Source: Solirubrobacterales bacterium (lineage in GTDB: Bacteria; Actinomycetota; Thermoleophilia; Solirubrobacterales; 70-9). Taken from it: 5,328 nucleotides of DNA. The DNA is taken from contig JAUQWL010000085.1 of NCBI GenBank assembly GCA_030835185.1, forward strand, positions 1 through 5,328, read 5' to 3'. The stretch's first letter is position 1. Every line of letters starts with the position of its first letter. The notes under the pieces were generated by a model. The model had not been told where the DNA came from, did no database searches, and worked only from the letters and a program-made list of their open reading frames with translations. The translations under genes and the position numbers were made by a program. Positions 1-5,328 of the stretch are shown one piece after another.

Positions 1-1
1 T

Positions 2-3000
2 CAACCTGGATCTATCGTCCGGTTTCTCACAAGATTCGTTGTGACCGGGTCCGTCGTGCTGGTCGCTCTCCTGTTCTGGGTGGCACCCTCGGCTGCCGGC
101 GCCGTCTTCACGCTGTCTGACGAAAACCGGGTCCGCGATCCCGCGATAGCGGTCGACGAGCAGGGCACATCGCACATCGTCTGGAACGTCTCGACCATCG
201 GCGCCGACGATGACCTGGTCTACTGCCGGATCCCACGCGGCGCCACCGGCTGCGATCTGGTGCATCGGTTCAACCTGCCGAAGGACGACTTCTCCGGACC
301 CAAGATCGTGATTGCGAGCAGTGGCGACATCGTGCTGGTCACCGGACGCTGCTGCTACCCCGCCTCGCCGGTGCTGGCCCTGATTTCTGTCGACGGCGGC
401 GGCAGCTTCGGACCACCGGTGGCGATCGCTTCGGAGTTCGGGCCGGTAGGGGAAGTCACGGTCGGCCCGGGAGACTTCTCGCTTGCGCTGAGCGGCGGAA
501 ACAGCGGGCCTGACTTCTCTTCGATCTGGCGGGCGGCACCGCTCGATGGCTCCAGCCCGGATCCCAAGGTTCTGCTTTCGCCGTTTCCCAAGGCCTACAG
601 CGTCAGCACCGGCTTCCCCGACCCGACCAGCCCTATCGTCGCCTATTCCGACTTGCAGGACATCTACTTCCGCAGTTGGGACGGCACCGGTGACTACAAC
701 AGCATCGGCAACTGGCTACCGGAGGGCCCGCCCGTCACCAGCGGCGCCGAGCCGAAGTTGGCCGGCGGCGTTCGCGGTCTCTATCTGATCTACCTCGATT
801 CGACACCGCCGTATCAGTACTACGTGAGGAGTTACGACGGGTCGGGCTTTCCGGCCTCCACCAAGCAAGTGATCAGCGACCCGGAGTCCGGGCGATCCGC
901 GATCTTCCGCGACTTCCACGAGGACGGCGAAGGCAACCTCCACGCCATATTCCGTCAGCGCACCAAAGCCGGCGAATGGCTGCTCAGCCACCGGGTCTCC
1001 CGGGACGGCAACCAGACCTGGCAGGAGCCGGCGGTCCTTGCCCGGGGGGGAGCAGCCGACGATCTGTACCACATGCGGGTCGGTGCGGCTCCCGACGGCG
1101 GTGGCGGAGTGGTCGGCGACAACAACAGCGGCGGCCGGGTCTGGTTCGCCCCGTTCGGACCGCTGGGGCCGCCGCCCGGCACCTGCAAGCCATTCGTGAA
1201 GCTGGGCACGACCAAGGTCCGGGCGCTCAAAGGCTGCTTCGAGAAGGCGGGAAAGAAGAATGCATGGGTCGCAGCCGGCCCGGTGAAGGTGAATGGAATC
1301 GACATCGATCCGAAGGGTGGCTCCGGGTCCGACTCAGCCGGGGCCGGGGCCTCATCCGGATTCAAGGTGACGGCGATCCCGGGCAACCGGACCCTGAAGA
1401 CAAACGGGACGGCCCGGGTTCACGCCGGTGCGGTTCAGCTCGACGTCGGCACGGTCAACTGGAAGCTGCCGGCCAAGAACGGCAAGGTGATCAAGCTGGC
1501 CGGAAACGACGGTTCGGTTTTCAAGGACCTCGGCAAGTACACCAAGGAGTTGTTCGATCTGCCCGTGGTCGGCGACGCCGAACTCAGGATCAAAGGCAGC
1601 GGCACCGAGATCCCTTCGCACTTCAGGATGCCGGGCATCCTCGGATCGGTCACCGGGAACACCACCTTCGAAACCGGCCAGGGCGGGATCAGCTTCGACG
1701 GTCTCGAGATCGAGGTGCCCAAGGCGGGTATCGGCCTGCTCCATCTGGTCGGCATCGACATCAAGTACGACGGGGCGGACCGCTTCACCGGAACCGCCCG
1801 GGTCGCCCTGCCGCCCCAGTATTCGAAGTCGATCACCGAGGTCACCTTCGGCATCGAGGACGGTGAGCTCAGCCTGCTCAGGGTCGAGCCACCTCCCTTC
1901 ACCCCGGCCCTGCCGATCATCGGCTCGCCGCCCTCGCCGATGGTCGGACTCGACCGCATCGACTTCACCTACGTCCGGAAGCCCGGCTCCCGCCTCTTCA
2001 CGGGTGGTATCTACCTGATCGGCGGACCGAAAGCGCTGGGGCTGTCGGTCGACGGCGCGGTCAGTCTCGAGTTCCCGTCAAAGGGGCCGACCATACTCAG
2101 CGCCGGAGGCACGCTGACGGTGGTCAAGGTACCCCTGGGGGGAGGAGAGACGACATACACCGTCGGATTCCCCGGCAGTTTCAAATTCAACGCAGGGTTT
2201 TCGCTGTTCGGATTCACCGGCGGCCTCGAGGGGTTCCTCGATCTCTCCAGCGGGAAGTTCAGCGCGTCGGGCAGCGCCCACAGTGGCCCTTTCGGAGGCG
2301 AAGCGGCGGTCTCGAGCAAAGGTATCGCGGCCTGCGTCAGCGTTCCCGGCCCACCGCCGGACGTCGGTTTCGCCTGGAAATGGGGTGGCCCCCCTTCGTT
2401 CCTCTGTCCTGACATCGGTTCGTTCAAGATCTCGCCGCCCAAGGGCAGCTCAGCGCCAGTTGCGGGAACGCGGGCCGGCGCCGGGACGCCGGCCGTGATC
2501 CCGGCCGATGGGGTCAGCCTGCCGTCCGGCCTGAACGAGGCGGCGATCGCCGTGCTCGGTTCGGGCGGGGCACCCCTGATAGTGGTCACCGGGCCCGATG
2601 GCGAAGTCGTATCGAGCGGCCCGGAGACGATCGAGCAGGGGCGCTACCGAATCGTCCCGGTCCCCGGTGAGTCCCGGACGATCATCCAGATCGGTGATCC
2701 GGTCGGCGGGAACTACTCGGTCGAAGCCCAGCCGGGTTCGGTGCCGATCTCCCGGATCCTGACCGCCCGCGGCCTGCCGCAGCCGAAGGTCACCGCCAAG
2801 GTACGCGGCAAGGGTCGCAAGCGCCGCCTCATTTACCGGGTCAGGCAAATAGACGGACAGCGGGTTACCTTCAGCGAAGAGGGAAAGGGCACCGGTCGTC
2901 AGATCGGCATCGCCAAGAGGGTCAAAGGCCGGATCCGCTTCTCGCCGGCCCCCGGTCCTCGTGGCCGGCGCCGGATCGTCGCCCTGGTCGAGCAAGACGG

Positions 3001-3367
3001 TGTTCCCCGGGCGCAGATCCAGGTGAGCCGCTACCGCGCCCCGGGGATCGCCAGGCCGCGCCGCCCGAAGCAGACGCGGGCCCTGCGCAGGGGCCGCAAG
3101 CTGCTGGTCAAGTGGTCGCGGCTGCGCGGAGTTCACGGCTACGAGGTCAGGGTCAACCTGCCTCGGGACGGCCGCCGGCTGATCTTCTACCCGCGGAGTC
3201 GCCAGACCCGGCTCATGGTGGGCGGGATCGAGAGCACCGACCGGGGCCGGATCACCGTCGCGGGGATCGGGGCCGACGCGAAACCGGGCAGGAGGGCGGT
3301 GGCGAAGCTGAAGTCGAAGCGTCGCCGTCGGCGGGGTTCATCGGCCGCCGCCGGGAATGGTCGTTGA
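2..3367 (+). CDS. Large secreted Asp-box beta-propeller / FN3-like surface protein, 5' end probably outside the window
   Basis: The frame is open from base 2. The first possible start is GTG at 41 (1,108 residues, stop TGA 3365-3367); residue numbers use that GTG. No Shine-Dalgarno precedes it, and a signal peptide starting there has no positive charge. Reading upstream adds RFLTRFVV, a proper basic n-region, so I infer the start lies left of base 1. The hydrophobic core is residues 4-14, with likely cleavage after AGA (19-21). Residues 22-375 resemble a sialidase-type beta-propeller, with Asp-box motifs at 116-123 (SVDGGGSF) and 320-327 (SRDGNQTW). Residues 382-800 are Gly- and beta-rich, match no family I know, and hold cysteine pairs 382/399 and 765/789. 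Residues 827-1000 form further beta domains. About 1008-1095 looks like fibronectin type III, followed by an Arg/Lys-rich tail. No sialidase catalytic set is evident. I infer an extracellular or wall-bound structural or binding protein. Coding is very likely; function is unknown. Confidence 0.9.
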   Translation, partial: QPGSIVRFLTRFVVTGSVVLVALLFWVAPSAAGAVFTLSDENRVRDPAIAVDEQGTSHIVWNVSTIGADDDLVYCRIPRGATGCDLVHRFNLPKDDFSGPKIVIASSGDIVLVTGRCCYPASPVLALISVDGGGSFGPPVAIASEFGPVGEVTVGPGDFSLALSGGNSGPDFSSIWRAAPLDGSSPDPKVLLSPFPKAYSVSTGFPDPTSPIVAYSDLQDIYFRSWDGTGDYNSIGNWLPEGPPVTSGAEPKLAGGVRGLYLIYLDSTPPYQYYVRSYDGSGFPASTKQVISDPESGRSAIFRDFHEDGEGNLHAIFRQRTKAGEWLLSHRVSRDGNQTWQEPAVLARGGAADDLYHMRVGAAPDGGGGVVGDNNSGGRVWFAPFGPLGPPPGTCKPFVKLGTTKVRALKGCFEKAGKKNAWVAAGPVKVNGIDIDPKGGSGSDSAGAGASSGFKVTAIPGNRTLKTNGTARVHAGAVQLDVGTVNWKLPAKNGKVIKLAGNDGSVFKDLGKYTKELFDLPVVGDAELRIKGSGTEIPSHFRMPGILGSVTGNTTFETGQGGISFDGLEIEVPKAGIGLLHLVGIDIKYDGADRFTGTARVALPPQYSKSITEVTFGIEDGELSLLRVEPPPFTPALPIIGSPPSPMVGLDRIDFTYVRKPGSRLFTGGIYLIGGPKALGLSVDGAVSLEFPSKGPTILSAGGTLTVVKVPLGGGETTYTVGFPGSFKFNAGFSLFGFTGGLEGFLDLSSGKFSASGSAHSGPFGGEAAVSSKGIAACVSVPGPPPDVGFAWKWGGPPSFLCPDIGSFKISPPKGSSAPVAGTRAGAGTPAVIPADGVSLPSGLNEAAIAVLGSGGAPLIVVTGPDGEVVSSGPETIEQGRYRIVPVPGESRTIIQIGDPVGGNYSVEAQPGSVPISRILTARGLPQPKVTAKVRGKGRKRRLIYRVRQIDGQRVTFSEEGKGTGRQIGIAKRVKGRIRFSPAPGPRGRRRIVALVEQDGVPRAQIQVSRYRAPGIARPRRPKQTRALRRGRKLLVKWSRLRGVHGYEVRVNLPRDGRRLIFYPRSRQTRLMVGGIESTDRGRITVAGIGADAKPGRRAVAKLKSKRRRRRGSSAAAGNGR
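41..103 (+). other. Signal peptide coding segment of the large protein
   Basis: This stretch encodes a hydrophobic core (VVLVALLFWV) followed by a small-residue cleavage region, PSAAGA, before VFTLSD. A signal peptidase I cut after the AGA at residues 19-21 fits the A-x-A rule. The n-region lies upstream of base 41 (RFLTRFVV, bases 20-43), which is the main reason to think the annotated GTG is not the true start. No lipobox cysteine follows, so a lipoprotein is unlikely. Confidence 0.7.
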
Positions 3368-3485
3368 CGGATCCCCGGAAAACGTCGAGGCCCCTATCGG
3401 CGGCCCGCCCCACGATCCTGCGATCGTGACCGATCTCTACGTCGCAATGAGCATCGAGAAGACCATCGAGGCAGACGCGATGTAG
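3357..3485 (+). CDS. Possible small ORF, perhaps a remnant of an SRPBCC-type gene
   Basis: The ATG at 3357 lies inside the last codons of the large gene, overlapping its TGA by 11 bases, and runs 42 codons to TAG at 3483-3485. Third positions are mostly G or C, roughly four in five by hand count. The C-terminal part, VAMSIEKTIEADAM, resembles to my eye the N-terminus of SRPBCC (cyclase/dehydrase-like) proteins, which often open with a MSIEKTIE-like strand. The similarity is only about a dozen residues and the rest of such a domain is absent. I see no clear ribosome binding site. It could be a decayed gene start, a real tiny protein or chance. The inverted repeat at 3411-3428 lies inside it, which argues against coding if that repeat is a terminator. 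Confidence 0.2.
   Translation: MVVDGSPENVEAPIGGPPHDPAIVTDLYVAMSIEKTIEADAM
3411..3428. terminator. Perfect inverted repeat between convergent genes, candidate bidirectional terminator
   Basis: CACGATC, loop CTGC, GATCGTG gives a perfect 7-bp stem with a 4-base loop. It begins 44 bases past the stop of the large plus-strand gene and lies about 70 bases past the stop of the flavoprotein gene on the other strand. No T-run follows on either strand, so a classical intrinsic terminator is not shown. Position between convergent genes is the main support. Confidence 0.35.
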
Positions 3486-3513
3486 ACGGCCACCCTGCTA
3501 CCCGGACGGCCAC
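3485..3513. repeat. 9-bp direct repeat flanking the flavoprotein stop codon
   Basis: GACGGCCAC occurs at 3485-3493 and again at 3505-3513, exactly 20 bases apart, with the minus-strand stop codon (3498-3500) between them. No transposase or larger repeat accompanies them. It may be chance in GC-rich DNA or the footprint of a small duplication. Confidence 0.35.
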
Positions 3514-4133
3514 ACAGCCGACGGTCGTACCGTGTCAATGCGGTAGTCGGTCGCCCGGAGATCAAACAGCCTTGAGCCGAGCTCCATGGCCCGGTCGACC
3601 GGGCTCTGGGGATCGCGACCGACTTCTCCCCGGCTGTTGCCGATGCCGACGACGGGTGCTTCCAGCTTCTGGCCTACGTATCGCGTGAACTCCTGGAGTT
3701 CGTGGATGATCCCGAGGGTTGCACCGGGGTAGCTTTCCTCGGCGCTGATCAACAGGGCTGCCGGCTTGCCGGCCAGGCCAGCGATGACTCGTTCGGAGTC
3801 CGGGTGTTCCGTTGACGTCAGGCAGAACAACCGGTCCAGGAAAACCTTGAGCTGCCCGGACACTCCGTACCAGTAGACGGGCGTTGCGTAAACAAGTGCG
3901 TCAGCCTTCACGACGTGGTTCAGAATCAGGTCCTCGTATCCGTCATCGATGGTGCATCGACCATCGGCGTCGCGACAGGATCGACAGTCCGCCAGCAGCT
4001 CCTTGATCCGATCCGAGAGGAAGATCAGCTCGGTGTCATGGCCGGCCTGAGAGGCACCGTCCAGGAGCGCTCGAGCCAGGGTCTCTGAGTTTCCACCACG
4101 TCGAGCGCTGCCGCACAGTGCCAGGACCTTCAT
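3498..4133 (-). CDS. Flavodoxin-fold NAD(P)H-dependent FMN oxidoreductase
   Basis: This 211-residue protein has the usual size for the NADPH-dependent FMN reductase / multimeric flavodoxin (WrbA-like) superfamily. Strand 1 and the FMN-phosphate loop are residues 2-17 (KVLALCGSARRGGNSE). The second flavin loop is 84-101 (TPVYWYGVSGQLKVFLDR), where the family typically has a SPVYW..S.QLK.F.DR pattern. Such cytosolic enzymes bind FMN and reduce quinones, nitro compounds or other acceptors; the substrate cannot be told here. Between the loops sit C50, C53 and C60, at the place where iron-sulfur flavoproteins carry four cysteines. I chose ATG 4133 because relatives usually begin MKVL; ATG at 4145 or 4142 and GTG at 4148 are in frame and possible, and no site has a convincing Shine-Dalgarno. 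TACCAT at 4155-4160 (minus strand) fits a -10 box and could give a nearly leaderless transcript from the upstream starts. Stop TAG is 3498-3500. It converges on the large gene and appears independent. Confidence 0.92.
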   Translation of the reverse strand: MKVLALCGSARRGGNSETLARALLDGASQAGHDTELIFLSDRIKELLADCRSCRDADGRCTIDDGYEDLILNHVVKADALVYATPVYWYGVSGQLKVFLDRLFCLTSTEHPDSERVIAGLAGKPAALLISAEESYPGATLGIIHELQEFTRYVGQKLEAPVVGIGNSRGEVGRDPQSPVDRAMELGSRLFDLRATDYRIDTVRPSAVWPSG

Positions 4134-4258
4134 GCCAGGCATCATCACAGATCGATGGTAGATACCGCCACAACCGCCCTCGTCCGCGAAGATCCGCCAG
4201 AAGCATCTGAACGTCCGGACGCGAGCCCTACGACCTGAAACGCCCTGGCGAAGCATCA

Positions 4259-4279
4259 CGGGTCTCGAAGAGATTCCCG
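4259..4279. other. Bulged inverted repeat in the intergenic spacer
   Basis: CGGG-TCTC, loop GAA, GAGA-(TT)-CCCG forms two 4-bp helices separated by a 2-base bulge. It lies about 110 bases upstream of the flavoprotein start. It could be an operator or an RNA hairpin; no family is recognisable and it may be chance. Confidence 0.25.
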
Positions 4280-4299
4280 GACAAAGGGGCGGGTGACCG

Positions 4300-4324
4300 C
4301 CTGAGCCCGAGGCCCCGACCCAGG
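4300..4324 (-). terminator. Candidate terminator hairpin after the ELWxP-like gene
   Basis: Read on the minus strand, CCTGGGTC pairs with GGGCTCAGG (omitting its first G) to give an 8-bp stem with two G-U pairs and a 9-base loop. It starts about 22 bases past the TAG at 4346-4348. The wobble pairs mean the stem is better in minus-strand RNA than in plus-strand RNA, which fits a terminator for this gene. There is no following U-run, so the call is weak. Confidence 0.3.
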
Positions 4325-4345
4325 TAAACCGGCAGCCGAACCGAC

Positions 4346-5116
4346 CTACTTCCTGATCTCGATCTTCTTCTTGACGGTCTTGCCGCCGGCGTTCTCGGAA
4401 GTCACCTTGAAGGCGATCTTGACCTTGCCGGACTTCTTCGGCTTGAGCTCGAGCTTGATTGTCTTGGTTGTTGCCGCGGCTATGCTCCCTGCCGACCTCT
4501 TGAAGCTCACGCCCTTGCCGCTGACCTTGAGCCTTACGTCGGTTGCCTCGGCGTTTCCTGTATTCGAGGTCTTGACCCTGTATGTGACCTTCTTGCCCTT
4601 CTTTACCTTGGCCGGTCCCTTGACCTTGACTGTGCCGATCTCGGCCTTGCCGACCGGGGGATCGACGGTGGGGTCGACCGACGTATCGACCGTGAAGATC
4701 CGGGTCACCGGGGTCGGATCCTGGTTTCCGGTCGCGTCCTCGGCCCTGAAGGAGGCGGTGTGGCTGCCATCGGAAAGGCCGGTGAAGGTCTTCGGGCTGG
4801 CGCAGTCGGCGTACGGCTCGCCGTCGATCCAGAACTGGACCTTGGCCGTGTCTTCGGCCGGGTTGCCGGCGAAGGTGAAGGTCGCCTGGTTGGTGGTGAT
4901 CGTGCCGACGGGGCCGGTGGCGATGGTGGTGTCGGGCGGGGTCGTGTCGGTGTTCAATGCCCATAGGTCTTCGCCGTTGGTGGGGTCGGTGGCGCTGAAG
5001 TACAGGGTGTCGCCGACGTCGGTGAGGTTGCTCGGGGACGAGCCATCGCCGCCGGGGTTGATGTCCTTGACCAGGTATGGCTCGGGGGGCGCCGCGAGAG
5101 CGGCGGCCGAGCTCAT
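4346..5116 (-). CDS. Exported-type protein with one ELWxP-like unit, an Ig-like domain and a Lys-rich CARDB/DUF11-like domain; N-terminus probably frameshifted
   Basis: The frame from ATG 5116 gives 256 residues ending at TAG 4346-4348. Residues 14-54 form one ELWxP-type unit (LVKDINPGGDGSSPS..., then LYFSATDPTNGEDLW); proteins of this kind usually carry several such units. Residues 60-145 look like a bacterial Ig-like domain (PPDTTIATGP..., SPKTFTGLSDGSHTASFRA, then the conserved DATGNQDPTP). Its usual first cysteine is replaced by F95, leaving C105 unpaired. Residues 157-256 resemble CARDB/DUF11-like adhesion domains and are lysine-rich, ending KKKIEIRK. The likely role is an extracellular or wall-associated structural protein. 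From ATG 5116 the N-terminus (MSSAAALAA) is too short for a signal peptide; upstream the same frame reads HRRLLRLA but has no start with a ribosome binding site. A better leader exists in another frame (see 5113-5238). Coding of the body is very likely; the start is unresolved. Confidence 0.85.
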   Translation of the reverse strand: MSSAAALAAPPEPYLVKDINPGGDGSSPSNLTDVGDTLYFSATDPTNGEDLWALNTDTTPPDTTIATGPVGTITTNQATFTFAGNPAEDTAKVQFWIDGEPYADCASPKTFTGLSDGSHTASFRAEDATGNQDPTPVTRIFTVDTSVDPTVDPPVGKAEIGTVKVKGPAKVKKGKKVTYRVKTSNTGNAEATDVRLKVSGKGVSFKRSAGSIAAATTKTIKLELKPKKSGKVKIAFKVTSENAGGKTVKKKIEIRK

Positions 5117-5238
5117 CGCCAGGCGCAGAAGGCGGCGGTGAGTGCGGCAAAGAGGACGAGGGTCCGTTGTCCGAGCCGACGGTCGAGCTTCGCGGCTCCG
5201 GAGTGCGGACGAGTCGTGACGGGTGCATCGACGGACAC
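5113..5238 (-). pseudogene. Out-of-frame signal peptide leader of the ELWxP-like gene (41 codons)
   Basis: From GTG 5238 this frame encodes 41 residues and stops at TGA 5113-5115, which overlaps the ATG of the downstream gene as ATGA. The leader begins MSVDAPVTTRPHSGAAKLD, continues with basic RRLGQR, then has a hydrophobic core LVLFAALTAAFCA. That is the n- and h-region of a secretory signal peptide, which the downstream protein lacks. A -1 shift near 5120 would join it to LAMSSAAALAAPPEP and give a normal cleavage region. I infer either a frameshift mutation, a sequencing error, or a translationally coupled leader. Third-position GC does not separate the three frames, so the call rests on hydropathy and the ribosome binding site. 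Confidence 0.5.
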
Positions 5239-5242
5239 TGGG

Positions 5243-5248
5243 CTCCCT
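5243..5248 (-). promoter_or_regulatory. Ribosome binding site for the GTG at 5238
   Basis: AGGGAG on the minus strand lies four bases before GTG 5238. It is the clearest Shine-Dalgarno in the window and selects the signal-peptide frame rather than the frame of the downstream body. The next in-frame-elsewhere ATG (5228) is 14 bases away, too far to be the natural partner. Confidence 0.55.
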
Positions 5249-5304
5249 TTGTTTCTGTTTGCACCCTTCCCGGCGGACTCAGCTAACGGGCGCGGTGGCG
5301 TAGT

Positions 5305-5310
5305 ACATTA
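5305..5310 (-). promoter_or_regulatory. Possible -10 element upstream of the ELWxP-like gene
   Basis: TAATGT on the minus strand fits TAnnnT and sits in a short AT-rich patch (5301-5320), about 67 bases before GTG 5238. Its -35 partner would fall at or beyond the window edge, so it cannot be checked here. The same patch reads TTGAAA on the plus strand (5311-5316), a possible -35 for a gene to the right. Confidence 0.25.
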
Positions 5311-5328
5311 TTGAAATAGAGCCTGGAT

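Larger units (their letters stand above)
4134..4345. other. Intergenic spacer between the two minus-strand genes
   Basis: About 200 bases separate the stop of the ELWxP-like gene from the start of the flavoprotein gene. I find no coding frame with recognisable protein character; the frame that stays open here is only a fortuitous extension. The spacer holds two weak hairpins (4300-4324 and 4259-4279) and must contain the promoter of the flavoprotein gene if that gene is transcribed on its own. Confidence 0.6.

Noticed and set aside
1041..1051. A seven-G run inside the large gene as a possible frameshift site
   Set aside because: The same frame carries propeller-like sequence before it (Asp box at 320-327) and after it (DDLYHMRVGAAPDG), so there is no sign of a lost or gained base.
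976..1866. A plus-strand 296-codon Arg/Gln/Gly-rich frame inside the large gene
   Set aside because: It is the typical alternate-frame shadow of GC-rich coding DNA; the main frame keeps propeller motifs and continuous domain character across it.
2450..3136. A minus-strand 228-codon frame opposite the large gene
   Set aside because: Its composition (Arg, Pro, Ala, Asp-rich, no motif) is that of an antisense shadow, and the sense frame has recognisable Asp-box and FN3-like context.
4371..5141. A plus-strand 256-codon frame with Leu/Val-rich, membrane-like sequence
   Set aside because: It is antisense to the ELWxP-like gene; its leucines come from the complement of AAG lysine codons. It has no recognisable domains and no ribosome binding site, and the opposite strand encodes identifiable domains.
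3498..5264. A 588-residue minus-strand frame joining the flavoprotein to a long N-terminal extension
   Set aside because: The extension is Arg/Gln/His-rich low-complexity sequence produced by reading the ELWxP-like gene out of frame. Only the part from about 4133 (MKVLALCGS) has protein family character.
1..5328. CCTGGAT present near both ends, suggesting circularity or a terminal repeat
   Set aside because: Seven bases is too short to mean anything in DNA of this length, and the flanking bases do not match.
1..5328. Search for CRISPR repeats, tRNA/rRNA genes, insertion sequences, toxin-antitoxin or defence genes
   Set aside because: I saw no regularly spaced repeats, no tRNA-like cloverleaf, no transposase or integrase motifs, and no defence domains in any supported frame.

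Overview
The window is GC-rich DNA with strongly GC-biased third codon positions. It carries two secreted multi-domain proteins of a style I associate with Actinomycetota of the class Thermoleophilia (Solirubrobacterales and relatives). That placement is from remembered architecture and composition, not from a marker gene.

Layout. Positions 2-3367 (+) encode a very large exported protein of more than 1,100 residues. It has a signal peptide, an Asp-box beta-propeller, a long middle part of no family I can name, and a basic C-terminus with a fibronectin-III-like domain. Its true start is probably left of the window. Positions 3368-3497 lie between convergent genes and hold a perfect 7-bp inverted repeat and a possible 42-codon ORF. 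Positions 3498-4133 (-) encode a flavodoxin-like NAD(P)H-dependent FMN oxidoreductase. Positions 4134-4345 are about 200 bases of spacer with two weak hairpins. Positions 4346-5116 (-) encode a second exported-type protein with one ELWxP-like unit, an Ig-like domain and a lysine-rich CARDB/DUF11-like domain. Its probable signal peptide is encoded just upstream (5113-5238) in a different frame, after a good ribosome binding site. The last 90 bases are the upstream region of that gene.

I see no operon that ties these genes into one pathway. The two minus-strand genes are separated by about 200 bases and are functionally unrelated. The two secreted proteins look like surface or cell-wall-associated proteins, and each ends in a strongly basic domain. 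I see no tRNA, rRNA, CRISPR array, insertion sequence or convincing new system. The most useful observations are the out-of-frame signal peptide, the likely upstream start of the large gene, and the unassigned middle part of that protein.
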